Below, piece by piece: positions 22,300-36,300 of a stretch of DNA of 64,000 nucleotides. The stretch comes from Deinococcus radiotolerans (GTDB lineage Bacteria > Deinococcota > Deinococci > Deinococcales > Deinococcaceae). Position 1 is the stretch's first letter. Each line of letters begins with the position of its first letter. The notes beneath the pieces are model-generated. The model made no database searches, was not told the origin of the DNA, and worked only from the letters and a program-made list of their open reading frames with translations. The position numbers and the translations under genes were made by a program. The stretch spans positions 930,001 through 994,000 of the forward strand of contig NZ_BMPE01000001.1 of NCBI RefSeq assembly GCF_014647435.1, in the 5' to 3' direction.

Positions 22300-22306
22300 A
22301 CGGACC

Positions 22307-22343
22307 GGAGGTCACGCGGGAACGTCCACCCCGCGTGACCTCC
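22307..22343. terminator. Bidirectional terminator between nadE and scoA
   Basis: Perfect 14-bp arms (22307-22320 and 22330-22343) surround a 9-base loop. The hairpin lies 8 bases after the nadE stop and before the stop of the convergent scoA. Confidence 0.75.
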
Positions 22344-22356
22344 CAGGCGGCCGGAC

Positions 22357-23055
22357 CTACCCGGCGCGGACGGTGCGCTGCTCGATGCGCTTCTCGGGCG
22401 TGGCGTTGAGCACGACGCGCTGCACGAAGATGCCGGGGGTGTCCACATCATCCGGATCGATCTGCCCGATCTCGACGATCTCCTCGACCTCCGCAACCGT
22501 GACCTTGCCGCAGGTGGCGGCCATCGGGTTGAAATTGCGGGCGGTCTTGCGGTACACGAGGTTCCCGGCGCGGTCGGCCTTCCAGGCCTTGACCAGCGCG
22601 ACGTCGGCGACGATGCCGCGTTCCAAGATGAACGTCTGGCCATCGAAGTCCTTGTGTTCCTTGCCCTCGGCGACGGTGGTGCCCACGCCGGTCTTGGTGT
22701 AGAAGCCGGGGATGCCCGCCCCACCGGCGCGCATGCGTTCGGCCAGGGTGCCCTGCGGCGTGAATTCCAGTTCGAGTTCCCCGGCGAGGTACTGGCGTTC
22801 GAATTCCTTGTTCTCGCCGACGTAGGAGCTGATCATCTTGCGGATCTGGCGGGTCTGGAGCAGCAGGCCCAGGCCCCAGCCGTCCACGCCGGCGTTGTTG
22901 CTGACGGCGGTCAGGTCCCTGGCGCCGCTGTCGCGCAGGGCCAGGATGAGCTGTTCGGGAATGCCGCACAGGCCGAAGCCCCCCACGGCGATGGTCTGGC
23001 CGTCGGCCACGATGTCTGCAAGTGCCGCGTGGGCGTCGGGGTACACCTTGTTCAT
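22357..23055 (-). CDS. scoA: 3-oxoacid CoA-transferase subunit A
   Basis: The 232-residue alpha subunit binds CoA and pairs with ScoB to activate acetoacetate. The glycine-rich [12 protein letters not shown] loop is near 25 and [18 protein letters not shown] near 180; the length is typical. TACACT on the complement (23065-23070) ends 9 bases before the ATG. The TetR-type operator immediately upstream matches the one at the carboxylase operon, suggesting common induction by a CoA thioester. Its partner scoB is 4.9 kb downstream beyond the NAD-salvage genes. Confidence 0.93.
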   Translation of the reverse strand: MNKVYPDAHAALADIVADGQTIAVGGFGLCGIPEQLILALRDSGARDLTAVSNNAGVDGWGLGLLLQTRQIRKMISSYVGENKEFERQYLAGELELEFTPQGTLAERMRAGGAGIPGFYTKTGVGTTVAEGKEHKDFDGQTFILERGIVADVALVKAWKADRAGNLVYRKTARNFNPMAATCGKVTVAEVEEIVEIGQIDPDDVDTPGIFVQRVVLNATPEKRIEQRTVRAG

Positions 23056-23064
23056 GTTGGCTCC

Positions 23065-23087
23065 AGTGTAGAACGAACGGTCGTTAG
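23065..23087 (-). promoter_or_regulatory. scoA promoter with TetR-type operator
   Basis: The -10 TACACT is the complement of 23065-23070. The complement of 23074-23087 reads CTAACGACCGTTCG, again CNAACGNNCGTTNG, placed 3 bp upstream of the -10. It overlaps the stop codon of the upstream hydrolase gene (23084-23086). Confidence 0.6.
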
Positions 23088-23815
23088 GACGCGGGGAGGG
23101 TGTCCGGGAATCTCTCCAGCAGCGCGCGGAAGGCCGCCGGGTCTTCCTGCGGGAAGCCGTGCCCCCGCCCGGGCAGGACGGTGGCGGCCGTTCCCAGCGC
23201 CGCCGCCTGCGCCCGCACGAGGTCGGGGGTGATCAGGGCGTCCAGTTCGCCGCCCAGGACCAGGGTCGGCAGCCCGGCCAGCCGCGCGGCCTCCACCTGC
23301 CACCCGGCGAGCGCGCGGGCGTTCCCGCTGTAGTGCGTGGCGGCCATGTTCGCCCCGTCGGTCAGCAGGTCCGCGAAGTTCGCGGGCCGCCCGGACGGGA
23401 ACAGCGCGCCCAGGCTGGCCTCCAGCAGAGCGGGCGTGGTGCGCAGCAGTTCCAGCACCGGGTAGTGCTCCTCGGGCGTGACCAGTCCACTCAGGGGTGC
23501 GCTGGCCGCCAGCACCAGCCCCGACAGGGCCTGCGGGTCACGCGCCGCGACCTCCAGCGCCACCGCGCCGCCCAGCGAGTGCCCCAGCAGCACCGGCCGC
23601 GTGACGCCCTGCGCGCGCAGCCAGTCCTGCACCCAGTCCGCATACGCCCCAATGGAGACGGGACCCGGATGCGGCGTGCCCGCAAAACCCGGCAGGTCCG
23701 GGGCGAGCACCCGCCACCCGGCCGGCGGCGTGGCGAGCAGGTCCACCCACCAGCGGGACGAGGCGAAATTACCGTGCAGGGCCACCAGCGTGCGGGTCAC
23801 GCCTCCATCAGACAT
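23084..23815 (-). CDS. Alpha/beta hydrolase
   Basis: From the ATG at 23815 the product is 243 residues: a compact alpha/beta hydrolase with [10 protein letters not shown] (oxyanion region), nucleophile elbow GHSLGGA near 90, a late acid ([10 protein letters not shown]) and His in [11 protein letters not shown]. The reaction is unknown; esterases, lactonases and C-C hydrolases share this pattern. The start overlaps the end of the MetX-like gene by 8 bases, so the two are one operon. The frame upstream of 23815 is inside that gene and is not used. Confidence 0.8.
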   Translation of the reverse strand: MSDGGVTRTLVALHGNFASSRWWVDLLATPPAGWRVLAPDLPGFAGTPHPGPVSIGAYADWVQDWLRAQGVTRPVLLGHSLGGAVALEVAARDPQALSGLVLAASAPLSGLVTPEEHYPVLELLRTTPALLEASLGALFPSGRPANFADLLTDGANMAATHYSGNARALAGWQVEAARLAGLPTLVLGGELDALITPDLVRAQAAALGTAATVLPGRGHGFPQEDPAAFRALLERFPDTLPAS

Positions 23816-24890
23816 GGCGCACCTCCGCCGCGTCCAGAGCGGGCGGCATCGGCGCCGTGCCCAGCAGCTCCCGCAGGGCGTCCTCGAAGGCGGCGGTGTC
23901 GGCCAGGCCGCCCAGGTGCCCGCGCGGCGAGTCGAATTCCAGGTGCGTGTGCGCCACGCCCGCCGCCTGTGTCTGCGCGGCGAAATCACGCATCTCGGCA
24001 GCGGGGAAGAACTGGTCGCCGCGCACGTTCACGCTCAGCAGCCGCGTGCCCTGCTCACGCCAGCGGCGGCACAGGTCGTCCAGCGGGGCCACCTCCAGCA
24101 GGTCGTGCGTCTGCACGGCCCGGCCGATGTCCAGCACGTGCCGCAGGTCGGCGGTCGCGGTGCGGGCGCGCAGGTAGGCGTCCACGTCCGTGTCCCGGAA
24201 CAGCAGGTCCACGCCGTCCGCGCCCAGCCCGAAGAAGGTGATCAGGCGCAGCGTCTCGTGCAGCGCCGCTTCGGGATCGCCCTGCGCCGCCGCGTGCAGG
24301 AGCGGGCCGAACACGCCGCGCAGCACCGGCCCCGCGACCGGGCTGCTCACGACCGCCGCCACGCGCGGCGCCAGCGCCGGGGTGCGTGCCGCCCACTGGA
24401 GCGCCTGCATCCCCCCGAAGCTGGGACCCACCACCGCGTGCCAGTGCGGCGCGCCCAGAGACCGCAGCAGCCCGTACTGCGCCCCGTGCAGGTCGGCCAT
24501 CGTCCACGCCGGGAACCGCTCCCCCCAGGGCTGCCCGTCCGGATGAAGCGTGGCGGGGCCGGTCGTAACGACCTCCGGGTCGCGCACCTGCACATTCCCG
24601 GGCGTGTTCAGGCACGCCACGTAGAACCGGTCGGTGTCCAGCGCGCGGCCCGGGCCGATCAGGGCGTCCCACCAGCCGGGCGTCCCGTCGGGCTGCTCAC
24701 CAGCGGCGCGCATGGTGCCGGTGTAGTGGTGACAGACCAGCACGGCGTTGTCCCGCGCGGCGTTCAGTTCCCCCCAGGCCCGGCCGCCCAGGCGCAGCGG
24801 CACCGTCTGGCCCGCCACGGTCAGGTCACCTCTCAGTTCAAAGGCGCCAGGTGATTCTCCTGGCATCCACGTCCACGGACTGTCTCGCAT
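23808..24890 (-). CDS. MetX-like homoserine O-acetyltransferase family protein
   Basis: The 360-residue alpha/beta-hydrolase-fold protein follows the MetX plan: LNTPGNVQVRDPEVVTTGPA, then FPAWTMADLHGAQYGLL, the nucleophile elbow GPSFGGMQALQWAA near 155, and Asp/His late (NVRGDQFFP, SPRGHLGG). Classical MetX has GGSMGGMQ and SxxGHDAFL, so this is a divergent branch. It may transfer acyl groups to another alcohol or act as a hydrolase. No methionine genes are near. TAGCCT on the complement lies 8 bases before the ATG. It is the first gene of a two-gene operon with an alpha/beta hydrolase. Confidence 0.78.
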   Translation of the reverse strand: MRDSPWTWMPGESPGAFELRGDLTVAGQTVPLRLGGRAWGELNAARDNAVLVCHHYTGTMRAAGEQPDGTPGWWDALIGPGRALDTDRFYVACLNTPGNVQVRDPEVVTTGPATLHPDGQPWGERFPAWTMADLHGAQYGLLRSLGAPHWHAVVGPSFGGMQALQWAARTPALAPRVAAVVSSPVAGPVLRGVFGPLLHAAAQGDPEAALHETLRLITFFGLGADGVDLLFRDTDVDAYLRARTATADLRHVLDIGRAVQTHDLLEVAPLDDLCRRWREQGTRLLSVNVRGDQFFPAAEMRDFAAQTQAAGVAHTHLEFDSPRGHLGGLADTAAFEDALRELLGTAPMPPALDAAEVRHV

Positions 24891-24925
24891 CGCGGTTCAG
24901 GCTAGGCGCGGGGCGTCACGGGCCG

Positions 24926-24955
24926 GTTACACGCCCGGTCAGCGGCGGGTGTAAC
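24926..24955. promoter_or_regulatory. Inverted repeat upstream of livK, possible operator
   Basis: GTTACAC (24926-24932) and GTGTAAC (24949-24955) are perfect arms 16 bases apart, in the 103-bp region between divergent genes. The livK -10 (TACACT, 24977-24982) is 21 bp downstream. It could bind a regulator of amino acid uptake. Confidence 0.4.
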
Positions 24956-24993
24956 GAGCGTGTGACGACCCGGCCCTACACTGCGCAGCGAAC

Positions 24994-26154
24994 ATGAAAA
25001 CACTCCTGATGACGGGCGTTCTGCTCGCGCTGTCTGGCGCGGGCGCAGTGAAGGTCGGCGTGCTGCTTCCCCTGAGCGGGGCGGGCAGCGTGTCCGGCCA
25101 GGCCGCAAAAAACGGGTACCAGCTGGCCCTAGACGAGATCAACCGGGCGGGCGGCGTACTCGGCAAGCCCCTGGAACTGGAATTCGCCGATGACGGCAGC
25201 GCCCCTGCCAAGGCCGTGCCGGAATTCGTGAAGCTCGTGACAGTAGAGAAGGTGGACTTCATGGCGGGCGGCGTGAGCAGCGCCACCAGCATCGCCATCA
25301 GCGGGCCCGCCAAGCAGTACAACACCTTCATGGCCTGGATCGGCGCGGCCGCCGTGCCCGTCGAGGACGCCTTCGCGGACCACCCGTACTTCTTCCACTA
25401 CCACCCCTGGTCGTACTACAACTTCGAGGCGATCCTCGGGTACTTCAAGTACCTCAAGACGTACAAGAAGGCCAAGAACATCGCCATTGCCTACGAGGAC
25501 GGCCCCTTCGGCAGCGCGGGCATCGACGCGACCGTGGACGCCTTCAAGAAAGCCGGGTTCAACGTCGTCATGAGCGAGAAGTTCAAGACCGGCAGCGGCA
25601 ACTTCGGCCCGCTGGTCAGCAAGGCCAAGGCCGCCAAGCCCGACATCCTGTACTGGGTCGGCTACGACACCGACGCCCTGCCCCTGGCCACCGAGATCAA
25701 GCAGCAGAACCTGCAGCTGGGCCTGCTGTACGGCACGCCCCCCAGCTGGCCCGTGGGCTTCGAGAAGAACAGCCTCTCGGACAACGTGGCGGGCCTGAGC
25801 CTGTGGCTGTCCACCAGCCCCACCAAGGACAGCCGCGCGTTCGTCGCCGCTTACAAGAAGAAGTACGGCACCGTCACCGACGAGTACTTCGCGCCGCTGG
25901 CGTACGTGAACCTCAAGACGCTGGCCGCCGCGATCAACCGCGCGGGCACGACCGACAAGGCCAAAGTTGCCGCCGAGATGGCCAAGACGAACGTGTCCAC
26001 GCCATTCGGGCAGCTGACCTTCAGCCCCAGCCTGAAAACCAAGTACCAGGGCTTCAAGGCCGGGAACTGGCTGCACTTCCAGTACCTCGGGGACGCGCGC
26101 GTGCCGGTCTTCCCAATCAAGTTCGCGCAGAAACCCATGGTGTACGGCAAGTAA
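24994..26154 (+). CDS. livK: Branched-chain amino acid ABC transporter substrate-binding protein
   Basis: The 386-residue periplasmic-binding protein of the LivK/Leu-Ile-Val type has a signal peptide (MKTLLMTGVLLALSGAGA). The conserved KVGVLLPLSGAGSVSGQAAKNGYQLALDEINRAGG region is at 20-54, with GGVSSATSIAISGPAK near 90 and AYEDGPFGSAG near 168. It captures amino acids or related compounds for the permease encoded next. The ATG lies 11 bases after TACACT. It is first of five genes; the strong hairpin after it probably lowers transcription of the permease genes. Confidence 0.92.
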   Translation: MKTLLMTGVLLALSGAGAVKVGVLLPLSGAGSVSGQAAKNGYQLALDEINRAGGVLGKPLELEFADDGSAPAKAVPEFVKLVTVEKVDFMAGGVSSATSIAISGPAKQYNTFMAWIGAAAVPVEDAFADHPYFFHYHPWSYYNFEAILGYFKYLKTYKKAKNIAIAYEDGPFGSAGIDATVDAFKKAGFNVVMSEKFKTGSGNFGPLVSKAKAAKPDILYWVGYDTDALPLATEIKQQNLQLGLLYGTPPSWPVGFEKNSLSDNVAGLSLWLSTSPTKDSRAFVAAYKKKYGTVTDEYFAPLAYVNLKTLAAAINRAGTTDKAKVAAEMAKTNVSTPFGQLTFSPSLKTKYQGFKAGNWLHFQYLGDARVPVFPIKFAQKPMVYGK

Positions 26155-26181
26155 CAGTGCATCCGGCGTCACGCCGCAGCA

Positions 26182-26215
26182 GGGGGGCCGTCCGGGGTCG
26201 TAGGGACGGCCCCCC
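26182..26215 (+). terminator. Intercistronic hairpin after livK
   Basis: Perfect 12-bp arms (GGGGGGCCGTCC and complement) surround a 10-base loop, between livK and livH with no T tract. It is likely a 3'-end stabiliser or partial terminator that raises binding-protein mRNA relative to the permease genes. Confidence 0.6.
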
Positions 26216-26234
26216 ACGTTCAAGGGAGTAAATC

Positions 26235-27091
26235 ATGGACTTATTTGTGCAGACGCTGGTCAACGGCCTGCTCCAGAGTGGCCTGTACGCGCTCGTCGCG
26301 TCGGGGCTGGCGCTGGCGGTCGGCGTGGTCGGCATCGTGAACTTCGCGCACGGGGAATACCTGATGATCGGGGCGTTCCTGGCGTGGGCGGGCAGCGCCT
26401 TCCTGGGTGTCGATCCGCTGCTGAGCCTGCCGGTGATCGCCGTGGCGGTCTTCGCCATCGGGGCGCTGACGTACCGCGTGAGCATCCGGCACGTGCTGCT
26501 CGCGCCGGAACTGAACCAGATGCTGCTGACCTTCGGGCTGGGCATCCTGCTGCAGAACCTCGCGCTGATGCTGCTGGGCGGCAACACCCGCACGGTCACC
26601 ACGCCGTACCAGGCGAGCAGCCTGCAACTGGGTGACCTGAGCGTGGGCGGCCCGAAGGCGCTGGCGTTCGGACTGGCGGCGCTGCTGCTGGGCGCGCTGT
26701 ACGTGGTGCTGTACCGCACGACGCTGGGCCGCCAGATGCGCGCCGTGGCGCAGAACCGCCGGGGCGCGCAGCTGATCGGCATCAACGTGGACCGCGTGTA
26801 CCTGATCGCGTTCGGCGTGAGCTGCGCCCTGGCGGCGGTGGCGGGCGTGCTGGTGAGCGTGCTGCTGTTCGCGTCCCCGACCGTGGGACTGGTGTTCGCG
26901 CTGAAGGCCTTCGCGATCATCGTGATGGCGGGCCTGGGGAACCTGACGGGCGTGCTGTGGGCGTCGGTGCTGCTGGGCGTCAGCGAGGCGCTGGTGCAGA
27001 CGTACGTGCCAGGCGGCGGCGGCTGGAGTGACGCGGTGTTCTTCCTGATGATCTTCGGGACGCTGGTGCTGCGCTCCTTCCGGGGGGCCAA

Positions 27092-27095
<4 letters not shown>
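26235..27095 (+). CDS. livH: Branched-chain amino acid ABC transporter permease (LivH)
   Basis: The 286-residue inner-membrane permease has about eight helices and typical LivH segments: NGLLQSGLYALVASGLALAV at the start, VGIVNFAHGEYLMIGAF near 35, MRAVAQNRRGAQLIGINVDR near 167 and the GLGNLTGVLWASVLLGVSEA loop near 235. The ATG has an AAGGGAG ribosome-binding site. Its last codon overlaps livM. Confidence 0.94.
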
Positions 27096-28859
<1,764 letters not shown>

Positions 28860-28863
<4 letters not shown>

Positions 28864-29618
28864 CCGACACACTGAATCGGACGGCCCCCACAGCGAATGA
28901 CGTGGGGCAGGAACTGAGGATTGAGGGTCTGGCCGCCGGGTACGGGAAGGTGCAGGTGCTGTGGGACGTCTCGCTGCACGCCGCGCCGGGCGAGTTCGTG
29001 GCGGTGATCGGCGCGAACGGGGCGGGCAAGACGACCACGCTGCGCGCCGTGAGTGGCGTCGTGAAGCCCAGCGCGGGCCGCATCACGCTGGGTGGCGTGG
29101 ACATCACGCGGGCCGAACCGAGCCGCGTGGTGGCGCTGGGCCTGGGGCACGTCCCGGAGGGCCGCGAACTGTTCCCGCACATGACGGTCCGCGAGAACCT
29201 GGACCTGGGCGCGGCCATGAGCGCCGCCGCCCGCGCGCGCGCCGCCGAGACGCTGGGCGAGGTGTACGCGCTGTTCCCCCGGTTGCAGGAACGCGCGGGG
29301 CAGCTGGCAGGCACGCTGTCGGGTGGGGAGCAGCAGATGGTCGCGGTGGGCCGCGCGCTGATGGCCCGCCCCAGCGTGCTCGTGGTGGACGAACCCAGCC
29401 TGGGCCTGTCGCCGCTGATGACGCAGACGGTGTTCGAGGCGCTGAAGGCCGTGAATGCGCAGGGCGTGACGGTCGTGCTGGTCGAGCAGAACGTGAACCT
29501 CAGCCTGAAGCTGGCGCACCGGGCGTACGTGCTGGAGAACGGGCAGGTCGTCAAGGAGGGCACGGGCGCGGCGCTGCTGGCCGACCCGGCGGTGCGTGAG
29601 GCGTATCTGGCGCTGTGA
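28860..29618 (+). CDS. livF: Branched-chain amino acid ABC transporter ATPase (LivF)
   Basis: The 252-residue ABC ATPase has Walker A GANGAGKTT near 55, canonical signature LSGGEQQMVAVGRALM near 155 and Walker B VLVVDEPSLGL near 175. The start overlaps livG (ATGA). It is the last gene of the operon and is followed by a strong terminator. Confidence 0.94.
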
Positions 29619-29630
29619 GCGAACAGCAGG

Positions 29631-29664
29631 GGCGGGAGGGGACGTGTAATCGTCCCCTCCCGCC
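29631..29664. terminator. Terminator after liv operon
   Basis: Perfect 14-bp arms (29631-29644, 29651-29664) surround a TGTAAT loop, followed by TTCTT on the plus strand. It also faces the convergent deacetylase gene. Confidence 0.8.
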
Positions 29665-29678
29665 TTCTTGGGTGCCGG

Positions 29679-30907
<1,229 letters not shown>

Positions 30908-30911
<4 letters not shown>

Positions 30912-31990
30912 TGGGCACTCCGGGTCAGCAGGGCGAGGATCGGGGCGGGCAGGTTCGGGAAGCGTCCGGTCGTGTCGGCCCACTTCAGGTTGGCCTGCAT
31001 TCCGGTGGGCGTGTGGCCCTGGGCGACGTACAGGGCGGCGGCGGCGCGGTACTGGGTGCGGGCCGCCTCATTCTGGCCTTCCTTGCGCAGGGTGGTGCCC
31101 AGGACGCTGGCGGCCAGGGCGTTGCGGGGTTCCTCGGTCAGGGCGCGGCGCAGCAGGGTCTCGCTGGTCTTCAGGCCCTGCGGGGTGCTGCGCCCGGTGC
31201 CGGTGCCCAGCACCCCGCCCACGGTGCGTTCGGCCCGGTAGTAGTCGTACTGCGATTTCAGGTACGCGAGGCTCAGGAAGCCCAGGCCCGCGCTGGGCAC
31301 GCGGCCCCCCCCGTCCGCGCGGGCGTAGGCGGTCATGCGGTCGCCCTGAAAGGTGGGGGTCACGAAGCGCCACGCGCCGTCCACACGGGCTAGCAGGCCC
31401 TGGTGCCGCGCGAAGGGCGTGGGTTCGCTGGCGTCCACCTGCACGTCCCCGCCGGGCAGTCGCAGGACGCTGGTGACATGCCCGAGGTTGCTCTCCTGCC
31501 CGGTCTGACTTTTCCAGACCATGACCAGTCCGGCGTCCAGGCCCGCGCGCTGGAGCAGGGCGGCGATGATGGTGCTCTGGAGCAGGCACTGCCGCTCGCC
31601 GTACTGGAGGGTGGCGGCGAACTCGTAGCCGCGTTCCAGGCTGAAGCGCGGGATGCTGGCCTTGACGAAACGGTGCGCCCAGGCGGCGGTGTCCAGCGCC
31701 AGCTGGTCGTGCGCAGCCCCCTTCAGGCCCTTCAGGTGGGCGCGGCGGGCGTCCAGCGCGGCGCCCAGGGTGGCTTGCCCATCCAGCTTCACGCTCTGGC
31801 GGGCGTAGGCGGTCGTCAGCCAGTCCTCGAAGGTGCCCTTCAGCCCAGCGCGGGCGTACGAGTCGGCCGCCAGGGCGCGGAAGGCGGGGCCGCCCAGGTG
31901 CAGGTCGGCGGGCAGTGTGGGGGGTGGGGCGGCGTGGGCGGGGGCAGCCAGCAGGGCGAACAGGGGCAGGGATGTCAGGAATCGGTTCAT
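30908..31990 (-). CDS. Exported transglutaminase-like protein with TPR tail
   Basis: The 360-residue protein has a signal peptide ([20 protein letters not shown]). The middle part has the transglutaminase/protease triad layout: Cys135 in [10 protein letters not shown] at a helix start, His171 in LGHVTSV and Asp186 in VQVDASE. The C-terminal about 100 residues look like one or two TPR repeats ([20 protein letters not shown]). It may cleave or cross-link peptides at the envelope. It is the middle gene of a three-gene operon, starting 19 bp after the acyltransferase gene. The triad assignment is by motif only. Confidence 0.7.
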
Positions 31991-32009
31991 GGGGACCTCG
32001 TGCGGGGGG

Positions 32010-33170
32010 TCAGAGTTTCAGGATGAGGTCGCGGCGGGCCATCCAGGCCAGGCCCAGCCAGACGGCGGCGACGTAGCCCAGGGTGTACGTCCAGCCGCCG
32101 CCGACCGCGCCGAGGTGCCGCTGCGCGAGGGTCAGCAGGGCCGCGCCCATGGGCTGCGCGCTCCCCGCCCAGGTCACGCGCCAGTCCTGCAGGATCCAGA
32201 CCTTGATCAGGATGGGCAGCACGTACCCGGCCAGGGCGTTGCGGCCCGGGATGGTCAGCGGGGCCAGCAGCGCCGCGCCGCGCGGCACCCGGCCGGAATC
32301 GGCGATCAGCCAGGTCAGCAGCAGGGCCAGGGTGCCCAGGCCCGCCGCGTACAGGATGTACGGGGGTGTCCAGAGGGTCTTGCTCAGCGGCAGGTGCCTG
32401 CTAGCGGCCCAGCCGAAGCCGGCGATGCTCAGGATCAGGCCCAGACCGAGCAGTTTGGCGGGCGCGCGCGGGTCGCGCAGGGACAGGACGCGCGCGGCGA
32501 CGCTGCCCAACAGCACGAGCGCGGTGGTGGGGATCACGGAGAGCAGGCCGCGCAGGCCCAGCGGGGTCAGGACGGCGTCGTTCAGGGCCTGCACGGGGTT
32601 GCTGGACTCGCTGACCACGCCGACCCCGCCGGGGTGCACGCCGAGTGTCAGGAACGCGGCGTACCCGGCGAGCAGCAGCGCCGCGATCAGCAGGCGGGTG
32701 CGGCTGCGCAGGTCGCCGGGCAGCGCGGCGACCAGGGTGGCCAGCGCGATGAGCTGCAGGACCCCCAGCCCCAGCGTGAGGTGGTGGGTGGTGACGCTCG
32801 TCTCGAAGGCCCCGAGCAGGTACAGCAGCGCGGCGCGTTCCAGCAGTCGGCGGGTGCGGGCCGCGCCGGTCAGGCCCGCGCGGGTCATGGCGGCCTGCGA
32901 GAACGGCAGGGCCGCGCCGGCGCAGTATAGGAACCACGGGAACACGAGGTCCGTGAGGGTCAGTCCGCCGAACGGCGCGTGCATGAGCTGCCCCGGCGTG
33001 GCGCTGCCCAGCGCGACGTTGTTCACGAGCAGCATGAGCAGCACGGTCGCGCCGCGAAAGGCGTCCAGTGCGGTCAGGCGGGGCCGCGCGGCGAGGGGCG
33101 GAGCGCCGCTCTGGACGGCGGGGATGGGATCGCTGTGGCCGGTGGTAGGGGGTGGGGCCGGGAGCGTCAT
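32010..33170 (-). CDS. HGSNAT/DUF5009-like membrane acyltransferase
   Basis: The 386-residue protein has about ten membrane helices. Its opening [21 protein letters not shown] segment is typical of the heparan-alpha-glucosaminide N-acetyltransferase and DUF5009 group, which passes acetyl groups across the membrane to amino sugars. TAGCGT (complement of 33177-33182) ends 6 bases before the ATG. It is the first gene of an operon with a transglutaminase-like protein and a polysaccharide deacetylase, consistent with amino-sugar acetylation balance in envelope glycans. Substrate is unknown. Confidence 0.78.
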   Translation of the reverse strand: MTLPAPPPTTGHSDPIPAVQSGAPPLAARPRLTALDAFRGATVLLMLLVNNVALGSATPGQLMHAPFGGLTLTDLVFPWFLYCAGAALPFSQAAMTRAGLTGAARTRRLLERAALLYLLGAFETSVTTHHLTLGLGVLQLIALATLVAALPGDLRSRTRLLIAALLLAGYAAFLTLGVHPGGVGVVSESSNPVQALNDAVLTPLGLRGLLSVIPTTALVLLGSVAARVLSLRDPRAPAKLLGLGLILSIAGFGWAASRHLPLSKTLWTPPYILYAAGLGTLALLLTWLIADSGRVPRGAALLAPLTIPGRNALAGYVLPILIKVWILQDWRVTWAGSAQPMGAALLTLAQRHLGAVGGGWTYTLGYVAAVWLGLAWMARRDLILKL

Positions 33171-33300
33171 GCGCGCACGCTAGTCCTCTCATGAGCCGCG
33201 CAGGTGACTGAAATTTCCGGGTTGGGTGAGTCGTGTGAGCCCCCGCGCCGGGCACGTTTGGTAGGCGTTCAGCACGGCGAAATACGCTAGATTTCCTCGC

Positions 33301-36300
33301 GTGACCCTTCACTGGCGGGACCTGACGTCCGCGCGGCGCACGCGGCTGCCGGCAGTGCGCGGCGCGGTGGCGCGCGAGCGGCTGCTCGCGGCGCTGGACG
33401 CCCGCGTGCTTCTCGTGACCGCACCTGCCGGGTACGGCAAGACGACGGCGCTGGCAGGTGCGGCGACGGGTCGGCCCGGCCCGGTCGCGTGGCTGACGCT
33501 GGACGGTGACGACGCCGATCCGCTGGTGCTGGCGGCCAGCCTGTCGCTGGCGGTGCAGGCGCTGCCCGGGGGCGCGCGGCCCGGGGACGCGCTGGGCGCG
33601 GGGGCGTCGCCGCGCCGGGTGGCAGGACTGGTGGCGGACGTCCTGGACAGCTGCGGGGCGCTGCTCGTGCTGGACGAGGCGCAGGTGCTGTCCGGCTCGG
33701 CAGGGACGGAGGTGCTGGGTGGGCTGCTCGCGCCGGGCGAGGGGCGGCTGGCGCTGCTGTCACGCACCACGCTGGAGCTGCCGGAACTGGCGCGACTGGA
33801 GGTGTCGGGGGACGCCGCGCGGCTCTCGGCGGCGGAACTGGCGTTCACCCCGGGCGAGATCGCGGCGCTGTTCGCGGCGCAGGGCCTGACCCTGACGGGC
33901 GCGGAGGTCCGCACGGCGCACGCGGTGACCGAGGGCTGGCCGATCGCGGCGCGCTTCCTGGCGCAGGCGGCGGCGCAGGGCCGCGTGACGCTGGCGGACC
34001 TGGCGGATCTAGAGGGCGGGGACGCGCCGCTGGGGACGCTGTTCACGTACCTCGCGCAGGAGGTGCTGGGGCCGCTCGATCCGGCGTTGCGGGGGCTGCT
34101 GACGCGCAGCAGCGTGTTCGAGGAACTGATTCCGGCGCTGCTGGAGGACGCGCTGGACGAGCCGCGCGCGCGGACGCTGCTGGAGACACTGGCGGGCAGC
34201 GGCACGTTCCTGACCCGGGCGGGCGAGGACACGTACCGGGCGCATCCGCTGCTGCGCGCGCACCTGCGCGGCCTGCTTCCCCCGGCGGAGGCGCGGGAGA
34301 TCGCGGCGCGCGGCGCGGCGTTCTTCGAGCGGACCGGGCGGCTACGCCGGGCGCTGGCGGCGCACCTGCTGGCGGGGAACACGGCGCGGGCGGCGGCACT
34401 CCTGGCGGGCCGGGGCGGCGTGTGGCTGGCGCAGGGGCGCGTGACGCTGGTGGACCGCAGCCTCGCCCGGCTGCCCCGCGCGGACTGGACGCCCGCCCTG
34501 CACGCCCTGGCCGGAGACGCGCTGCGGCTGGCGAGCCGCTACGACGAGGCCCGCGCCGAGTACGCCCGCGCAGGGGCGCTGGAGCGCGCGCTGGGCGAGG
34601 TCCGGCTGGCGCTGGACACCGTGCAGCCCGCCCTGGCCTGGGGTCCGCTGGACGCGGCGGCGGCACTGGTGAGTGAGGACGGCCCGGACCCGCAGGGGGC
34701 GGCCGAGTTGCGCCGCCTGCGGGCCGAGAATCTACTGAACGCCGGGCAGCTGGCCGGGGCGGTGGCGCTGGAACCCGAGCTGCGCGGCGGGGCACGCTAC
34801 GCGCTGCGCTCCGGGGATCTGGACGCGGCCCTGGCGCGCGCGCAGGCCCTGGCGGACGGTGAGACGGGCGGCGCGCGGGCCGCGCAGAACCACCGTGAGG
34901 GCCTGCTGCTGGCCAGTTTCGTGCACGCCGCGCGCGGCGAGGTGCAGGAGGCCGCAGCGTGCGCGCGCCGCGGCCTGACCGAAGGGGAACGGCTGGAGAG
35001 CCCGTTCGTGCAGGCGCTGGCGCTGGCGCGGCTGGGGCACGCGCAGCAGGCGGCGGGCGAGTTCGCCGCGGCCCGCGAGAGTTACGGCGCGGCGCTGCGT
35101 CAGGCGCAGCCTGTGGCGGGTCGCCTGCGCGTGGAGCCGCTGATGGGCCTCGCAGCGCTGGCGGGCCGCGCGGGGGATGTGGCGCGCGCGCAGTCCCTGA
35201 CCGCCGAGGCGCGCGGGCAGACCGGTGGGGACAGTTACATGGCGGGGCTGCTGATCCTGACGTCCGCGCTGGGGCTGGCGCAGGGCCCGCAGGCGGCGCA
35301 CGCCATCCCGGGGCTCCGGGAGGCCGCCGCGCTGTTCGGGGTGTGCGGGGACGCCTTCGGGCAGGCGGCCGCGACCCTGGCGCTGTTCGCGCTTGACGCC
35401 GGGCCCGCCGATCAGGCTGCGGGGGCGGTGGCGGCGTACCCGTTCCTGCTGGGACTTCCCTCCCTGCTGGCGCCGGTGGCGACCCGCGCGGGCCGCGCGG
35501 CGCTGCTGGCCCGGCTGGGCGAGGCGCACCCCGGCGCGCGGGGCCCATTGACCGGCGCGGCCCGCCTCCTGGGGTACGCGGCCGTACCGGACCCCGCTGA
35601 CACGCCGGGGTTCGAGGTGCGCGTGCAGGTGCTGGGCCGCGTGTCCGTCACGCGTGAGGATGGCCGGGTGCGCGAGTGGGGCCGCGCGAAGGCCCGGGAC
35701 CTGCTGGCGCTGCTGGCCGTGCACCCGGCGGGCCTGCCGCGCGAGGCGGCGCAGGAGGCGCTCTTCCCTGACGCCGACCCCGGCGTGGGTGAGCGGAACT
35801 TCCGCGTGACCCTGCACGCCCTGGGGCAGGTGCTGGAGGAGGGCGCACGCAGCGGCGTGTTCCTGGAACGCGGGGACTGGCTGCGCCTGAGGCCGGGCGC
35901 GGACCTGCACGTCGATGTGGCGACCGCCTGGGCTCGGCTGGGGCAGGCGGCGGGTACCCCGGGCCGCCTGGACGCCCTGCTGGAGTTGCCGCCCGCGCTG
36001 GCCGACGTGGAGCTGGAGGATGTGGCCCGCGAGGCCGAACGGTACGCGGCGGCACTCCCCGAGGCGCTGGCGGCCGAGGCGGACGTGGCGCTGGCGCTGG
36101 CCCGCCCGGACCGGGCCGCGCTGGCCGCCGGGCGCGCCCTGAGCCTCGACCCGGCGCACGAACCGGCCGCGCGGGCGCTGATGCGCGCGCAGCACGCGCT
36201 GGGGCGCGGCGCGGCGGCCGGGCGGGTGTACGCGGCCCTCACGGAGGCGCTGGCGGACCTGGGCCTGAAACCCCTGCCGGACACGCAAGCGCTGTGGCAG

